This document shows, in pieces, positions 1-5,863 of a DNA stretch of 10,975 nt. Position 1 is the first letter of the stretch; each line of letters starts with the position of its first letter. The position numbers were made by a program, and so were the translations under genes. Source of the DNA: Bacillota bacterium (GTDB lineage: Bacteria; Bacillota_A; Clostridia; Lachnospirales; Lachnospiraceae); NCBI GenBank assembly GCA_023443925.1, contig JAEZSL010000044.1, positions 1-10,975 on the forward strand, read 5' to 3'. The notes beneath the pieces are model-generated. The model was not told the DNA's origin. It made no database searches and saw only the letters and a program-made list of their open reading frames with translations.

Positions 1-887
1 CCTTACTGGAATTATCCAATTATGGAAAAGCAAATGATCTTTCAGCTACATTAGTTGCAAAATTAGAATATTTCAATCCGGCCGGCAGCGTAAAGGACAG
101 AATAGCCAAGGCAATGATTGATGATGCAGAAGAAAAAGGCATTATAACACCGGGAGCAACTATTATTGAACCGACCAGCGGTAATACCGGTATCGGTCTT
201 GCTTCCGTAGCGGCTGCAAGAGGTTACCGCATCATTTTGACCATGCCTGAAACTATGAGTATTGAACGCAGAAATCTATTAAAAGCATATGGTGCTGAGT
301 TAGTATTAACAGAAGGCGCCAAAGGCATGAACGGAGCCATCGCCAAAGCAGAAGAACTTGTGAAAGAAACACCCAACTCCTTCTATCCCGGACAGTTTAT
401 TAACGAAGCCAATCCGGAAGTGCATAGAAAAACCACCGGTCCTGAAATTTGGGAAGATACCGATGGTAAAGTGGATATTTTTGTTGCAGGTATCGGAACC
501 GGCGGTACTATCACAGGTGTTGGTGAATTTTTAAAAAGCAAGAATCCGGACGTTAAAATCATTGCGGTTGAACCAAGTGCTTCTCCTGTTTTATCTAAAG
601 GAACACCAGGACCTCATAAGATACAGGGTATCGGAGCTGGTTTTGTTCCCAAGGTACTTAATACCGAAATCTATGATGAAATCATTACCGTAGACAATGA
701 TGATGCATTTGCAACCGGCAAATCCGTTGCAAAGCAGGAAGGTTTGTTAGTTGGTATTTCATCCGGTGCTGCAACCTGGGCTGCAACCCAGTTAGCAAAA
801 CGTCCTGAAAATGCAGGCAAGACAATCGTTGTATTACTACCGGATACAGGGGAAAGATATTTATCTACTCCATTATTCTCAGAATAA
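1..887 (+). CDS. cysK: Cysteine synthase A (O-acetylserine sulfhydrylase), 5' end missing
   Basis: This enzyme makes L-cysteine from O-acetylserine and sulfide in the cytoplasm using pyridoxal phosphate (PLP). The frame is open from base 3, so the first ATG inside it (114) is internal. Family proteins begin roughly 15-20 residues before the visible PLLEL-like start, and only that N-terminal piece is off the window. Visible hallmarks are NPAGSVKDR with the PLP Schiff-base lysine at 93-95, the substrate loop TSGNTG at 174-191, the phosphate-binding GTGGT loop at 495-509, GISSGAA from 753 (serine contacting the PLP ring nitrogen), and the typical C-terminal ending [13 protein letters not shown]. 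No frameshift is seen. The family assignment is very safe. CysK versus the CysM or cystathionine-synthase-like subtype is slightly less certain, but the motifs and the short C-terminus favour CysK. Confidence 0.95.
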   Translation, partial: LLELSNYGKANDLSATLVAKLEYFNPAGSVKDRIAKAMIDDAEEKGIITPGATIIEPTSGNTGIGLASVAAARGYRIILTMPETMSIERRNLLKAYGAELVLTEGAKGMNGAIAKAEELVKETPNSFYPGQFINEANPEVHRKTTGPEIWEDTDGKVDIFVAGIGTGGTITGVGEFLKSKNPDVKIIAVEPSASPVLSKGTPGPHKIQGIGAGFVPKVLNTEIYDEIITVDNDDAFATGKSVAKQEGLLVGISSGAATWAATQLAKRPENAGKTIVVLLPDTGERYLSTPLFSE

Positions 888-995
888 AAAGTCATTAATT
901 TTTTTGAAGCAGTTAGTGAACTGAATCAGTAATATAAATTAACTTAGGTAGTAAAATATAATTAAATAGAATAAACCCATAAAAGACCCTTATGA

Positions 996-1047
996 AGAAA
1001 AGAACCCTTCGTGTGCCGGATACAACGGTGCATGGGGGTTCTTTTCT
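996..1047 (+). terminator. Long hairpin terminator after cysK
   Basis: A perfect 12-bp stem pairs 996-1007 with 1036-1047. The left arm is A-rich and ends in CCC; the right arm is GGG followed by TTCTTTT, so the U-rich tract is part of the stem. The 28-nt loop can extend the stem weakly (CGTG/CATG with one wobble). It lies 109 bp past the cysK stop. Because the A-rich and T-rich arms mirror each other, it could act in both directions. The remaining 888-1147 shows no gene. Confidence 0.65.
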
Positions 1048-1147
1048 GATGTTTTGAGAATAATTAGTGTTTGAGAGAAAATTTAAAAATTTATAACCGC
1101 TTACTTGCATGATCCGTTTGTTTGTAAGGGTTTATTACAAGAAAGGA

Positions 1148-1177
1148 TTGCACTGTGGCGCGGATACAGTGTATAAT
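1148..1177 (+). promoter_or_regulatory. Sigma-A-type promoter with inverted repeat in the spacer
   Basis: TTGCAC (1148-1153) and a perfect TATAAT (1172-1177) are separated by 18 bp. A perfect 6-bp inverted repeat, CACTGT (1151-1156) and ACAGTG (1166-1171), overlaps the -35 box and runs to the edge of the -10 box, which is where a repressor operator would sit. The expected transcription start is near 1184. That makes the ATG at 1183 an unlikely start codon and supports 1219. Confidence 0.7.
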
Positions 1178-1218
1178 AGTGGATGCTTAAACTAAAAGCG
1201 GAAAGGCATGGTAATGAT

Positions 1219-1584
1219 ATGAAGCGGAATGATATTATTCTGGTGGCAATTATCTTGGTTATAGCGGCAGCCGGATTACTTTATATGAACTTATCGAAAA
1301 AAAGCGGTGATATGGTTATAATCAAAGTAGACGGTGAAGTTTACAAGGAACTGCCTTTGAATAAAGATACAACCTTTGAAATTGAGGGAGTGAGAGGCGG
1401 AAAAAATGAACTGGTAATCAAAGACGGCCATGCGGATATGGCAGATGCTAATTGTCCGGACAAGCTTTGTGTGCACCAGAGAGATATTCAAAATGACGGT
1501 GAAACCATTGTCTGCCTGCCAAATAAAGTAATTGTAGAAATCGAAAGTTCAAAAAAGAGTGAAGTCGATGCGGTAGCAAATTAA
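1219..1584 (+). CDS. NusG domain II-type membrane-anchored protein
   Basis: A 121-residue protein with one N-terminal membrane segment (about residues 5-23) and a small beta-rich domain predicted outside the membrane. The core resembles the NusG_II family: a VDG turn near 37-39, then CPDKLC (Cys79, Cys84) followed by VH, and IVCLPN with Cys99. The C-x4-C and CLPN motifs are characteristic. The in-frame ATG at 1183 lies at the predicted transcription start and has no ribosome site, so ATG 1219 is chosen; GAAAGG lies 12 bp upstream. Family members of this kind often occur near FMN-binding proteins, ApbE flavin transferases or Gx-type transporters in Clostridia, and an FMN-binding gene converges on it here. 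The biochemical function is unknown. A redox or metal role for the cysteines is inference. Confidence 0.8.
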   Translation: MKRNDIILVAIILVIAAAGLLYMNLSKKSGDMVIIKVDGEVYKELPLNKDTTFEIEGVRGGKNELVIKDGHADMADANCPDKLCVHQRDIQNDGETIVCLPNKVIVEIESSKKSEVDAVAN

Positions 1585-1603
1585 ACTGCTTTGATAAAAA
1601 TGA

Positions 1604-1673
1604 AAGGGTAAACCTATTCTGGAGATTGGTACGTAGAAATTATTCGTCCTGAATCTCAGTCTGGTTTACCCTT
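1604..1673. terminator. 70-nt nested hairpin between convergent genes
   Basis: A perfect 11-bp outer stem (1604-1614 with 1663-1673) encloses 48 nt. The loop itself can fold: CT/AG, then GAGATT (1622-1627) with AATCTC (1652-1657), then a short GG-ACG/CGTCC helix. It follows the NusG-II stop by 19 bp and is nearly symmetric, so it may terminate both convergent transcripts. There is no strong U-run after it. A structured 3' UTR element or a small mobile palindrome are alternatives. Confidence 0.5.
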
Positions 1674-1689
1674 ACTTATGTATTAATAC

Positions 1690-1731
1690 GATTAATAATA
1701 ATAATTTAAATACCCGTCAGAATTGCCGGGT
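1690..1731 (-). terminator. Weak hairpin terminator after the FMN-binding gene
   Basis: Read on the minus strand, ACCCG (1731-1727) pairs with CGGGT (1716-1712) across a 10-nt loop. An AT-rich, U-rich run (about 1711-1690) follows. It begins 2 bp beyond the stop codon of the minus-strand gene. The stem is only 5 bp, so it may work together with the longer hairpin at 1604-1673. Confidence 0.45.
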
Positions 1732-1733
1732 TC

Positions 1734-2876
1734 TTATTTTGCCATTACAAAATCCTGAATAAATGCATGGGCTTTATTAACGGCTGCGACTACAGCAGAT
1801 GAAGAAACGGTGGCACCGGATACGGCATCAATGGTACCGGAGGTATTTTCTGTGGTATTCTCTGAGTCTGATGAAGCAGGTGATGTTTCAACCGTAGCAG
1901 CGGCCTCGGTTGTATCAGTTGTATTCCCTGCCTGACTGTCTCCGGGTTTGTTGTCTGTAACGGTTGCAGCAGCCTTTTGAAGACATTCTTTTACCAGAGT
2001 TACAAAATCTTTTACGGAGATAGTGACACCGGTTACTGCGTCGGTCTTTCCTTCGGCATTTAAAGTGATGGCTTCGGCTGACTGATTCTGTATGAGGAAA
2101 TCAGTAATTGCCATAGCCTGCTCCTGCCATGTCAGGTCACCCGGCATCTCATATATGCCGTCAGCAGATAACACACTCTTTAATTCGCCGGCTTCATTAT
2201 AGGCATCCCAGATAACTTCCGTTATTTTGCCGTCCTTAATTGTTAAAGAAACCTTATCCTTATAGCCTTGTTCATCAAAATCAGCCTCTTCTGTTTCATA
2301 GGTTCCATCAGCCCAAACCGTTCCTGAGGACTGGGAAGCTGTATTGTCCGTATTTTCAGAGGAGAGATCCTCTGTCTGGGTATCTGAGGTTTGTTCCTCT
2401 TTTGATGTATCTTCTCCGCTTATATCTGTGGAATTCCCGTCATCAGGAGTGTTTCCTCCGGATAAAACCAGGGGTGCGGTAATACCGGCAAACTGATCCA
2501 GGAAAGCATGGGATGTAATTTTGTCCCCGTAATCTTCGGATTCCTTGTGATCTTTAATTACCACCGATTTTATTGTATTACCTGTGCTATCAAAAGTAAT
2601 ATCCATCTGGATCATGCCATTGTAACCTTTGCTGGCCACATTTAACAGGTATCCGTCAATTTTACCGTCTTCCGTATAAAGATAGGATGCAGAGCGGATA
2701 ATAACATCGCCGGTATTGGGATAACCGGTCAGATCGATGGCTCCGGGACTGTTATTTGAAGTAACCTTGGTGGCATTATTACGATTTAAGAAAAATATAC
2801 CGGCGGTAAGAATAACTGCCAGTACAGCAATAATAGCTGTGATTAAAATGCCCTTTGATATGTTGTTTTTTTTCAT
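1734..2876 (-). CDS. Membrane-anchored double FMN-binding-domain protein
   Basis: A 380-residue protein with a short basic N-terminus and one membrane segment (about 9-30). No lipobox cysteine is seen, so it is probably a membrane-tethered extracytoplasmic protein. Residues about 60-140 look like the first part of an FMN_bind (RnfG/NqrC-like) domain (GYNGMIQM at 84-91, VVIKDHKE at 105-112, FLDQFAG at 125-131). An acidic Ser/Thr/Asp linker (141-186) follows. Residues 187-302 are a complete FMN_bind-like unit (DGTYE, GYKDKVSLTIKDGKI) ending in DAVTGVT (279-285). A second Thr/Ser/Asp linker leads to DAVSGAT (350-356), which fits the missing end of the first domain. In this family ApbE attaches FMN to the last Thr of D-x-x-[ST]-G-A-T; candidates are Thr356 and, less canonically, Thr285. 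The start has AGGAG (2887-2883 on the minus strand) 6 bp upstream. It is likely an electron carrier at the outer membrane face; the redox partner is not visible. Confidence 0.85.
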   Translation of the reverse strand: MKKNNISKGILITAIIAVLAVILTAGIFFLNRNNATKVTSNNSPGAIDLTGYPNTGDVIIRSASYLYTEDGKIDGYLLNVASKGYNGMIQMDITFDSTGNTIKSVVIKDHKESEDYGDKITSHAFLDQFAGITAPLVLSGGNTPDDGNSTDISGEDTSKEEQTSDTQTEDLSSENTDNTASQSSGTVWADGTYETEEADFDEQGYKDKVSLTIKDGKITEVIWDAYNEAGELKSVLSADGIYEMPGDLTWQEQAMAITDFLIQNQSAEAITLNAEGKTDAVTGVTISVKDFVTLVKECLQKAAATVTDNKPGDSQAGNTTDTTEAAATVETSPASSDSENTTENTSGTIDAVSGATVSSSAVVAAVNKAHAFIQDFVMAK

Positions 2877-3063
2877 TCCTTACTCCTGTCTCCCGCTAAA
2901 GCAGATAATTCTTAAAGATTGCTTCCGGGGCTGTGTTCTTACTCACTTGTTACATTTAAACTCCCATCTGTGCGCTTAAGCGCACGTATAAATCAAGATG
3001 TAGTAAAACTGTATTTCGTTTTTCAACCTATCCTTCCGGGTCAGGTGGAGGATAAGGACTTGC
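2877..3063 (-). promoter_or_regulatory. Structured 5' leader of the FMN-binding gene
   Basis: If transcription starts near 3063 (promoter at 3098-3070), the untranslated leader is about 187 nt. On the minus strand three hairpins can form in order: 3057-3050 with 3033-3027 (one bulge); a perfect 16-bp palindrome 2985-2970 (six GC-rich pairs around TTAA); and 2929-2920 with 2903-2892 (CCCG and AAGCA pairing with TGCTT and CGGG, small bulges), which ends 5 bp before the ribosome site. I could not match it to the FMN, cobalamin, SAM, glycine or cyclic-di-GMP riboswitch consensus. It may be an unrecognised leader RNA or a set of protein operators. No gene is seen here. Confidence 0.4.
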
Positions 3064-3069
3064 CCTATT

Positions 3070-3098
3070 ATTTTATCATAATATGGCTATTCAGTAAA
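3070..3098 (-). promoter_or_regulatory. Candidate sigma-A promoter for the FMN-binding gene
   Basis: On the minus strand, TTTACT (3098-3093) and TAAAAT (3075-3070) are separated by exactly 17 bp. They match the consensus at 4/6 and 5/6 positions. This is the best vegetative-type promoter I found upstream of the minus-strand gene. Confidence 0.5.
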
Positions 3099-3131
3099 GT
3101 CTTTCCGGGAAGGACACCAAATGGTTTAGCA

Positions 3132-3144
3132 GGTAATATTTACC
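3132..3144. promoter_or_regulatory. Perfect 13-bp palindrome in the divergent intergenic region
   Basis: GGTAA-TAT-TTACC lies between the divergent promoters of the FMN-binding gene (upstream side) and the thioesterase. It has operator-like symmetry, but no regulator can be named. AT-rich palindromes also occur by chance. Confidence 0.25.
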
Positions 3145-3214
3145 ACATTAGTTAATATACCGTTCCATAAAATAGAATTATAACCAAAATTTTTGCCAGT
3201 ATCATAAAAAATTA

Positions 3215-3244
3215 TGGACATTTGCCTGTTTGGATGTGTATAAT
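3215..3244 (+). promoter_or_regulatory. Sigma-A-type promoter for the thioesterase gene
   Basis: TGGACA (3215-3220, 5/6) and a perfect TATAAT (3239-3244) are 18 bp apart. They predict a start near 3251 and an 80-nt leader. A 6-bp inverted repeat, GGACAT (3216-3221) and ATGTCC (3248-3253), brackets the -10 box and the start point, so repression there is possible. Confidence 0.6.
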
Positions 3245-3330
3245 AGTATGTCCGGCTGTGTTTAGCTGACGTGGACAGGTTTGGCTTTATGTACCGTAAA
3301 TGAGTAGTTTCATTTGTAAGGAGTTAATAA

Positions 3331-3804
3331 ATGAAGGCTGAAAAACGAGTGGAAGATTCCCTGACAGAGCAAATTCAATTACTGATGCCCCGGCATATTA
3401 ATGGAAACGGAAGGCTGTTCGGGGGAAAGCTCCTGGAATGGATTGACATAGTAGGCGGTGTGACGGCAAGAAGGCATTCGGAGTGTAATGTAATTACAGC
3501 AGCCATTGATAACCTTCAGTTTAAGGAAGGCGCTTATAAGAATGATACCCTGGTATTAATTGGAAGAATTACCTATGTGGGCAATACCTCCATGGAAGTC
3601 AGAGTGGATACTTATGTAGAAGATCTTTCCGGTATCCGGCGTCCAATTAACCGTGCTTATATGGTGTTTGTGGCATTGGATAGCGAGGGAAAACCGACCC
3701 GGGTTCCACGGTTAAGTATAGAAACAGAAAGCCAGCGGGCTGAATGGGAAGGTGCCTTAAAAAGGAACGAATTACGAAAAATAAGAAGAGAAGAAGGATA
3801 TTAG
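3331..3804 (+). CDS. Acyl-CoA thioesterase, hotdog fold (YkhA/YciA type)
   Basis: A 157-residue cytoplasmic enzyme predicted to hydrolyse acyl-CoA to free acid and CoA. It has the signature of the single-hotdog acyl-CoA hydrolase family. The N-x-x-G-x-L-FGG-x-LL-x-W-D segment covers about residues 24-39, with the Asn and Asp at the positions used in catalysis in this family. The later parts match too: RHSECNVITAAIDNLQF, then VGNTSMEVRV, then a YMVFVALDSEGKP-x-x-VP strand. Length is normal for the family. The start is strongly supported by AAGGAG (3318-3323) 7 bp before ATG. The C-terminus is basic and charged. spoIIID starts 63 bp downstream with its own candidate promoter, and no terminator is seen between, so readthrough into spoIIID is possible. 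Substrate chain length cannot be read from the sequence. Confidence 0.9.
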   Translation: MKAEKRVEDSLTEQIQLLMPRHINGNGRLFGGKLLEWIDIVGGVTARRHSECNVITAAIDNLQFKEGAYKNDTLVLIGRITYVGNTSMEVRVDTYVEDLSGIRRPINRAYMVFVALDSEGKPTRVPRLSIETESQRAEWEGALKRNELRKIRREEGY

Positions 3805-3811
3805 CAACCAG

Positions 3812-3840
3812 ACATATCATGGGACAAACAAGCATATATT
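3812..3840 (+). promoter_or_regulatory. Candidate sigma-E (mother-cell) promoter of spoIIID
   Basis: ACATATC (3812-3818) and CATATATT (3833-3840) are separated by 14 bp. The second element differs from the sigma-E -10 consensus CATACAnT at one base, and the first carries the ATAT core of the -35 element. The expected start near 3847 leaves a leader of about 20 nt. spoIIID is a sigma-E target in Bacillus subtilis, so the match is biologically sensible. Confidence 0.5.
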
Positions 3841-3853
3841 AGAAAAAACAAGC
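3820..3853 (+). promoter_or_regulatory. Two SpoIIID-box-like sites at the spoIIID promoter
   Basis: The known SpoIIID consensus is WWRRACARnY. Bases 3844-3853 match at all defined positions and lie at the predicted transcription start. Bases 3820-3829 match at all but one position and lie between the -35 and -10 elements. SpoIIID regulates its own gene in B. subtilis, so autoregulation is plausible. The motif is short and degenerate, so chance hits are common. Confidence 0.4.
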
Positions 3854-3867
3854 ATGGGGGCCCTGTG

Positions 3868-4122
3868 ATGCAGCAATATATTGAGGATAGAATAATCGAG
3901 CTGGCTTATTATACCATCGAGACAAAAGCGACCGTAAGGGAGACCGCATTAAAATATGGAATCAGTAAATCCACTGTCCATAAAGACCTGCAAGACCGCC
4001 TGCCTTATGTCAATAAGCAATTGTACAATGCCGTTAATGAAATACTTATGATGAATAAGTCGGAAAGGCATATTCGGGGAGGTCTGGCTACGAGACAAAA
4101 ATATCTGAGTATAGTAGTCTGA
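3868..4122 (+). CDS. spoIIID: Sporulation transcriptional regulator SpoIIID
   Basis: An 84-residue DNA-binding regulator that acts in the mother cell during endospore formation, switching genes of the sigma-E regulon on or off and linking sigma-E to sigma-K. It shows the full family pattern: YIEDRIIELAYYTIETKATVR, then the helix-turn-helix TALKYGISKSTVHKDLQDRLP, a helical stretch ending NEILMMNKSERHIRGG, and a basic tail (TRQKYL). Length is normal. The GTG at 3865 directly precedes the ATG at 3868; the ATG is preferred because the G-rich ribosome site (GGGGG, about 3856-3860) sits 7-8 bp before it. The gene has its own candidate sigma-E promoter and SpoIIID-box-like sites. A broken second copy lies at 6524-6676. 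Its presence indicates an endospore-forming lineage. Confidence 0.96.
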   Translation: MQQYIEDRIIELAYYTIETKATVRETALKYGISKSTVHKDLQDRLPYVNKQLYNAVNEILMMNKSERHIRGGLATRQKYLSIVV

Positions 4123-4164
4123 ACAGGAAATGTAATATTTTTCGAAACGGTAAAAGCACCATAG

Positions 4165-4214
4165 AATAAAGGTTGTCCCAATAGTGCAATGATTAAAGCA
4201 GGACAGCCTTTATT
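4165..4214 (+). terminator. Hairpin terminator after spoIIID
   Basis: A 14-bp stem with one G-U pair joins 4165-4178 (AATAAAGG-type arm) to 4201-4214 (CCTTTATT-type arm). TGC/GCA can extend the helix inside the 22-nt loop. It starts 42 bp after the spoIIID stop. As with other hairpins here, the A-rich and T-rich arms put the U-tract inside the stem, so it may work in both directions. Confidence 0.65.
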
Positions 4215-4223
4215 GCTGCGTAG

Positions 4224-4274
4224 TTGTAATAATCCCTGATATTTAATACAAAAACCAATATGAATAAATCAGGG
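4224..4274 (+). promoter_or_regulatory. Candidate promoter and inverted repeat upstream of the permease
   Basis: TTGTAA (4224-4229) and TACAAA (4247-4252) are exactly 17 bp apart, each matching the consensus at 4/6. A perfect 7-bp inverted repeat, CCCTGAT (4234-4240) and ATCAGGG (4268-4274), straddles the -10 box and the predicted start, as an operator would. It cannot form a hairpin in the RNA if transcription starts near 4259. The promoter is only a candidate. Confidence 0.35.
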
Positions 4275-4331
4275 CATAATAAGACTAAAGCCAGTACAAA
4301 CGGATGAATATGAGAAAGAACAGGAGTTTTT

Positions 4332-5681
4332 ATGGAGAATAAAAAAGAGCACTATGGATTAATGACAGCAGTGACCATGATAATCGGTATTGTAATTGGT
4401 TCCGGTATCTTCTTTAAAAGCGATGATGTACTAAAATATACGGGAGGAAACAAAACCTTAGGTGTAATTGTACTGTGTATTGGTGCCTTCAGTATTATAT
4501 TCGGCAGTCTGACCCTAACCGAATTGTCCATACGGACGAAGAAAAACGGGGGGTTTGTTGGCTATTACGAAGATTTTATATCAAAAGAAGCGGCCTGCGG
4601 TTTCGGGTGGTTTCAAACTTTTATTTATTATCCGACCTTAAATGCCGTAGTGTCCTGGGTATCCGGCATCTATACCTGTTCCTTACTGGGAATAGAGGGT
4701 ACTCTTGAAAACCAGATAGGAATCGGACTGGCTTTTATGACTGCCATATATATCATGAATATTTTATCCTTAAAACTGGGAGGGTATTTTCAGAACCTGT
4801 CAACGGTAATTAAACTGATTCCTTTGCTGGGGATAGCTATTCTGGGTGTAATATTAGGATCAGCCAATCCGGAAATACCGCAGGGTGTTACCCTGGTTAC
4901 GGAGAGTAAAGTGGGTTTTGGCTGGCTTGCTGCCCTTGCACCCATTGCATTTTCCTATGACGGCTGGATTATTGCAACCAGTATAACAAATGAAGTAAAG
5001 AAACCGGAAAAGAATATGCCTCTGGCCCTTATTATAGGACCTTTAGTGGTATTGGGGGTTTATCTTTTGTATTTCCTTGGAATTACCAAAATGCTTGGAA
5101 CAGAATATATTTTGTCCACCGGTAACGATGCGGTAAATAAAGCCGGTGAAATACTATTTGGCAGCAATGGAAGCAAATTAATTTTAGTCTTCATTATTAT
5201 ATCCATTCTGGGAGTTGTAAACGGAATTACCCTGGGAAGTCTTAGAATGCCTCAGGCTCTGGCCAGTAAAAATATGCTTCCGGGCAAGGGTAATATTGCT
5301 GAAATTCATCCCAAATACCAGTTATCCTTAAAATCCTGCCTGGTTTCCTTTCTGGTTACCTTGTTATGGATGTTCCTTCACTATTTGACTCAAAAGAGCG
5401 GAATCATCGGAAGCAGCGATGTAAGTGAGATTGCCATTGTCTTTAGTTATGTCTGCTATATCATACTGTATGTCAAAGTAATGAAAATGAAGAAAGAAAA
5501 CATGATTCGAAGTAATTTTAAGGGAATCATCTGTCCGATTCTGGGAATTATAGGCTCCACTATAATCCTGGTCGGCGGTATCGTCTCCAATCCCCTTTAT
5601 GTACCCATATTTATGCTGATCTGTGCCATAGTTGGCGCAGCCGGATACTTTTATTACTCAAAAAAGGCAAAACTGAGGTAA
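4332..5681 (+). CDS. APC-superfamily amino-acid permease
   Basis: A 449-residue, very hydrophobic integral membrane protein with about 12 predicted helices, the usual size of amino acid-polyamine-organocation (APC) transporters. Helix 1 carries MIIGIVIGSGIFF (about 17-29), where the GSGIF break binds the substrate backbone in this fold. The segment IAFSYDGWIIATSITNEVKKPEKNMPLALI (around residues 205-235) is the family's helix 6 plus the E-V-K-x-P-x-K-N-x-P loop typical of the LAT/SteT branch. The start is fixed by AGGAG (4322-4326) 5 bp before ATG. It probably moves a neutral amino acid by exchange or proton symport; Bacillus SteT (a serine/threonine exchanger) is the nearest described type I can think of, but the substrate is not determinable here. 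No clear terminator follows, so some readthrough into the ferritin-like gene is possible. Confidence 0.88.
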   Translation: MENKKEHYGLMTAVTMIIGIVIGSGIFFKSDDVLKYTGGNKTLGVIVLCIGAFSIIFGSLTLTELSIRTKKNGGFVGYYEDFISKEAACGFGWFQTFIYYPTLNAVVSWVSGIYTCSLLGIEGTLENQIGIGLAFMTAIYIMNILSLKLGGYFQNLSTVIKLIPLLGIAILGVILGSANPEIPQGVTLVTESKVGFGWLAALAPIAFSYDGWIIATSITNEVKKPEKNMPLALIIGPLVVLGVYLLYFLGITKMLGTEYILSTGNDAVNKAGEILFGSNGSKLILVFIIISILGVVNGITLGSLRMPQALASKNMLPGKGNIAEIHPKYQLSLKSCLVSFLVTLLWMFLHYLTQKSGIIGSSDVSEIAIVFSYVCYIILYVKVMKMKKENMIRSNFKGIICPILGIIGSTIILVGGIVSNPLYVPIFMLICAIVGAAGYFYYSKKAKLR

Positions 5682-5722
5682 TTGACCGAAAAGTACTCCA
5701 ACCATTACAATCTGCCCCACAA

Positions 5723-5757
5723 AATATTAGGGAAAAGTCTTGACAATATTAGGGAAA
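5723..5757 (+). repeat. 13-bp direct repeat with 22-bp period at the ferritin-like gene promoter
   Basis: The 13-mer AATATTAGGGAAA occurs at 5723-5735 and 5745-5757, exactly 22 bp apart, about two helical turns. The second copy begins on the last base of a perfect TTGACA. Equal helical phasing suggests a dimeric or tandem regulator-binding site. No known family is recognised. Confidence 0.6.
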
Positions 5758-5768
5758 GAAGTTAAGGT
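5740..5768 (+). promoter_or_regulatory. Candidate promoter of the ferritin-like gene
   Basis: TTGACA (5740-5745) is perfect. At 17 bp spacing the -10 is TAAGGT (5763-5768), only 3/6, which suggests a promoter that needs an activator or is weak. The direct repeat at 5723-5757 overlaps it. The leader to the start codon would be about 90 nt. Confidence 0.45.
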
Positions 5769-5778
5769 AAGAATAGAA

Positions 5779-5852
5779 TGGCTGCGAAACAAAAAGAATT
5801 TTCGGGTAATCCGTCGGGTTTCACAGCCAAATATTACCTTCATATGAAAAGG
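5779..5852 (+). promoter_or_regulatory. 5' leader hairpins upstream of the ferritin-like gene
   Basis: Bases 5779-5790 pair with 5818-5829 (12 positions, one C/A mismatch), enclosing a 27-nt loop, right at the expected 5' end of the mRNA. A second small hairpin, CCTT (5837-5840) with AAGG (5849-5852) around CATATG, includes most of the ribosome site AAGGAG (5849-5854). Opening this helix could control translation. The second stem is only 4 bp. Confidence 0.4.
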
Positions 5853-5863
5853 AGCAGATAATT

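Noticed and set aside
1183..1218. ATG 1183 as start of the NusG-II gene
   Set aside because: It lies 6 bp after the TATAAT box, at the expected transcription start, with no ribosome site. The residues from 1219 begin a normal membrane anchor.
2877..3063. FMN (RFN), cobalamin or other known riboswitch in the FMN-gene leader
   Set aside because: None of the conserved core sequences I know could be found. Only unexplained hairpins are reported.
2919..3155. 78-codon plus-strand open frame opposite the FMN gene leader
   Set aside because: No ribosome site, no recognisable domain, and it crosses the palindrome and the opposite-strand promoter. It is probably chance.
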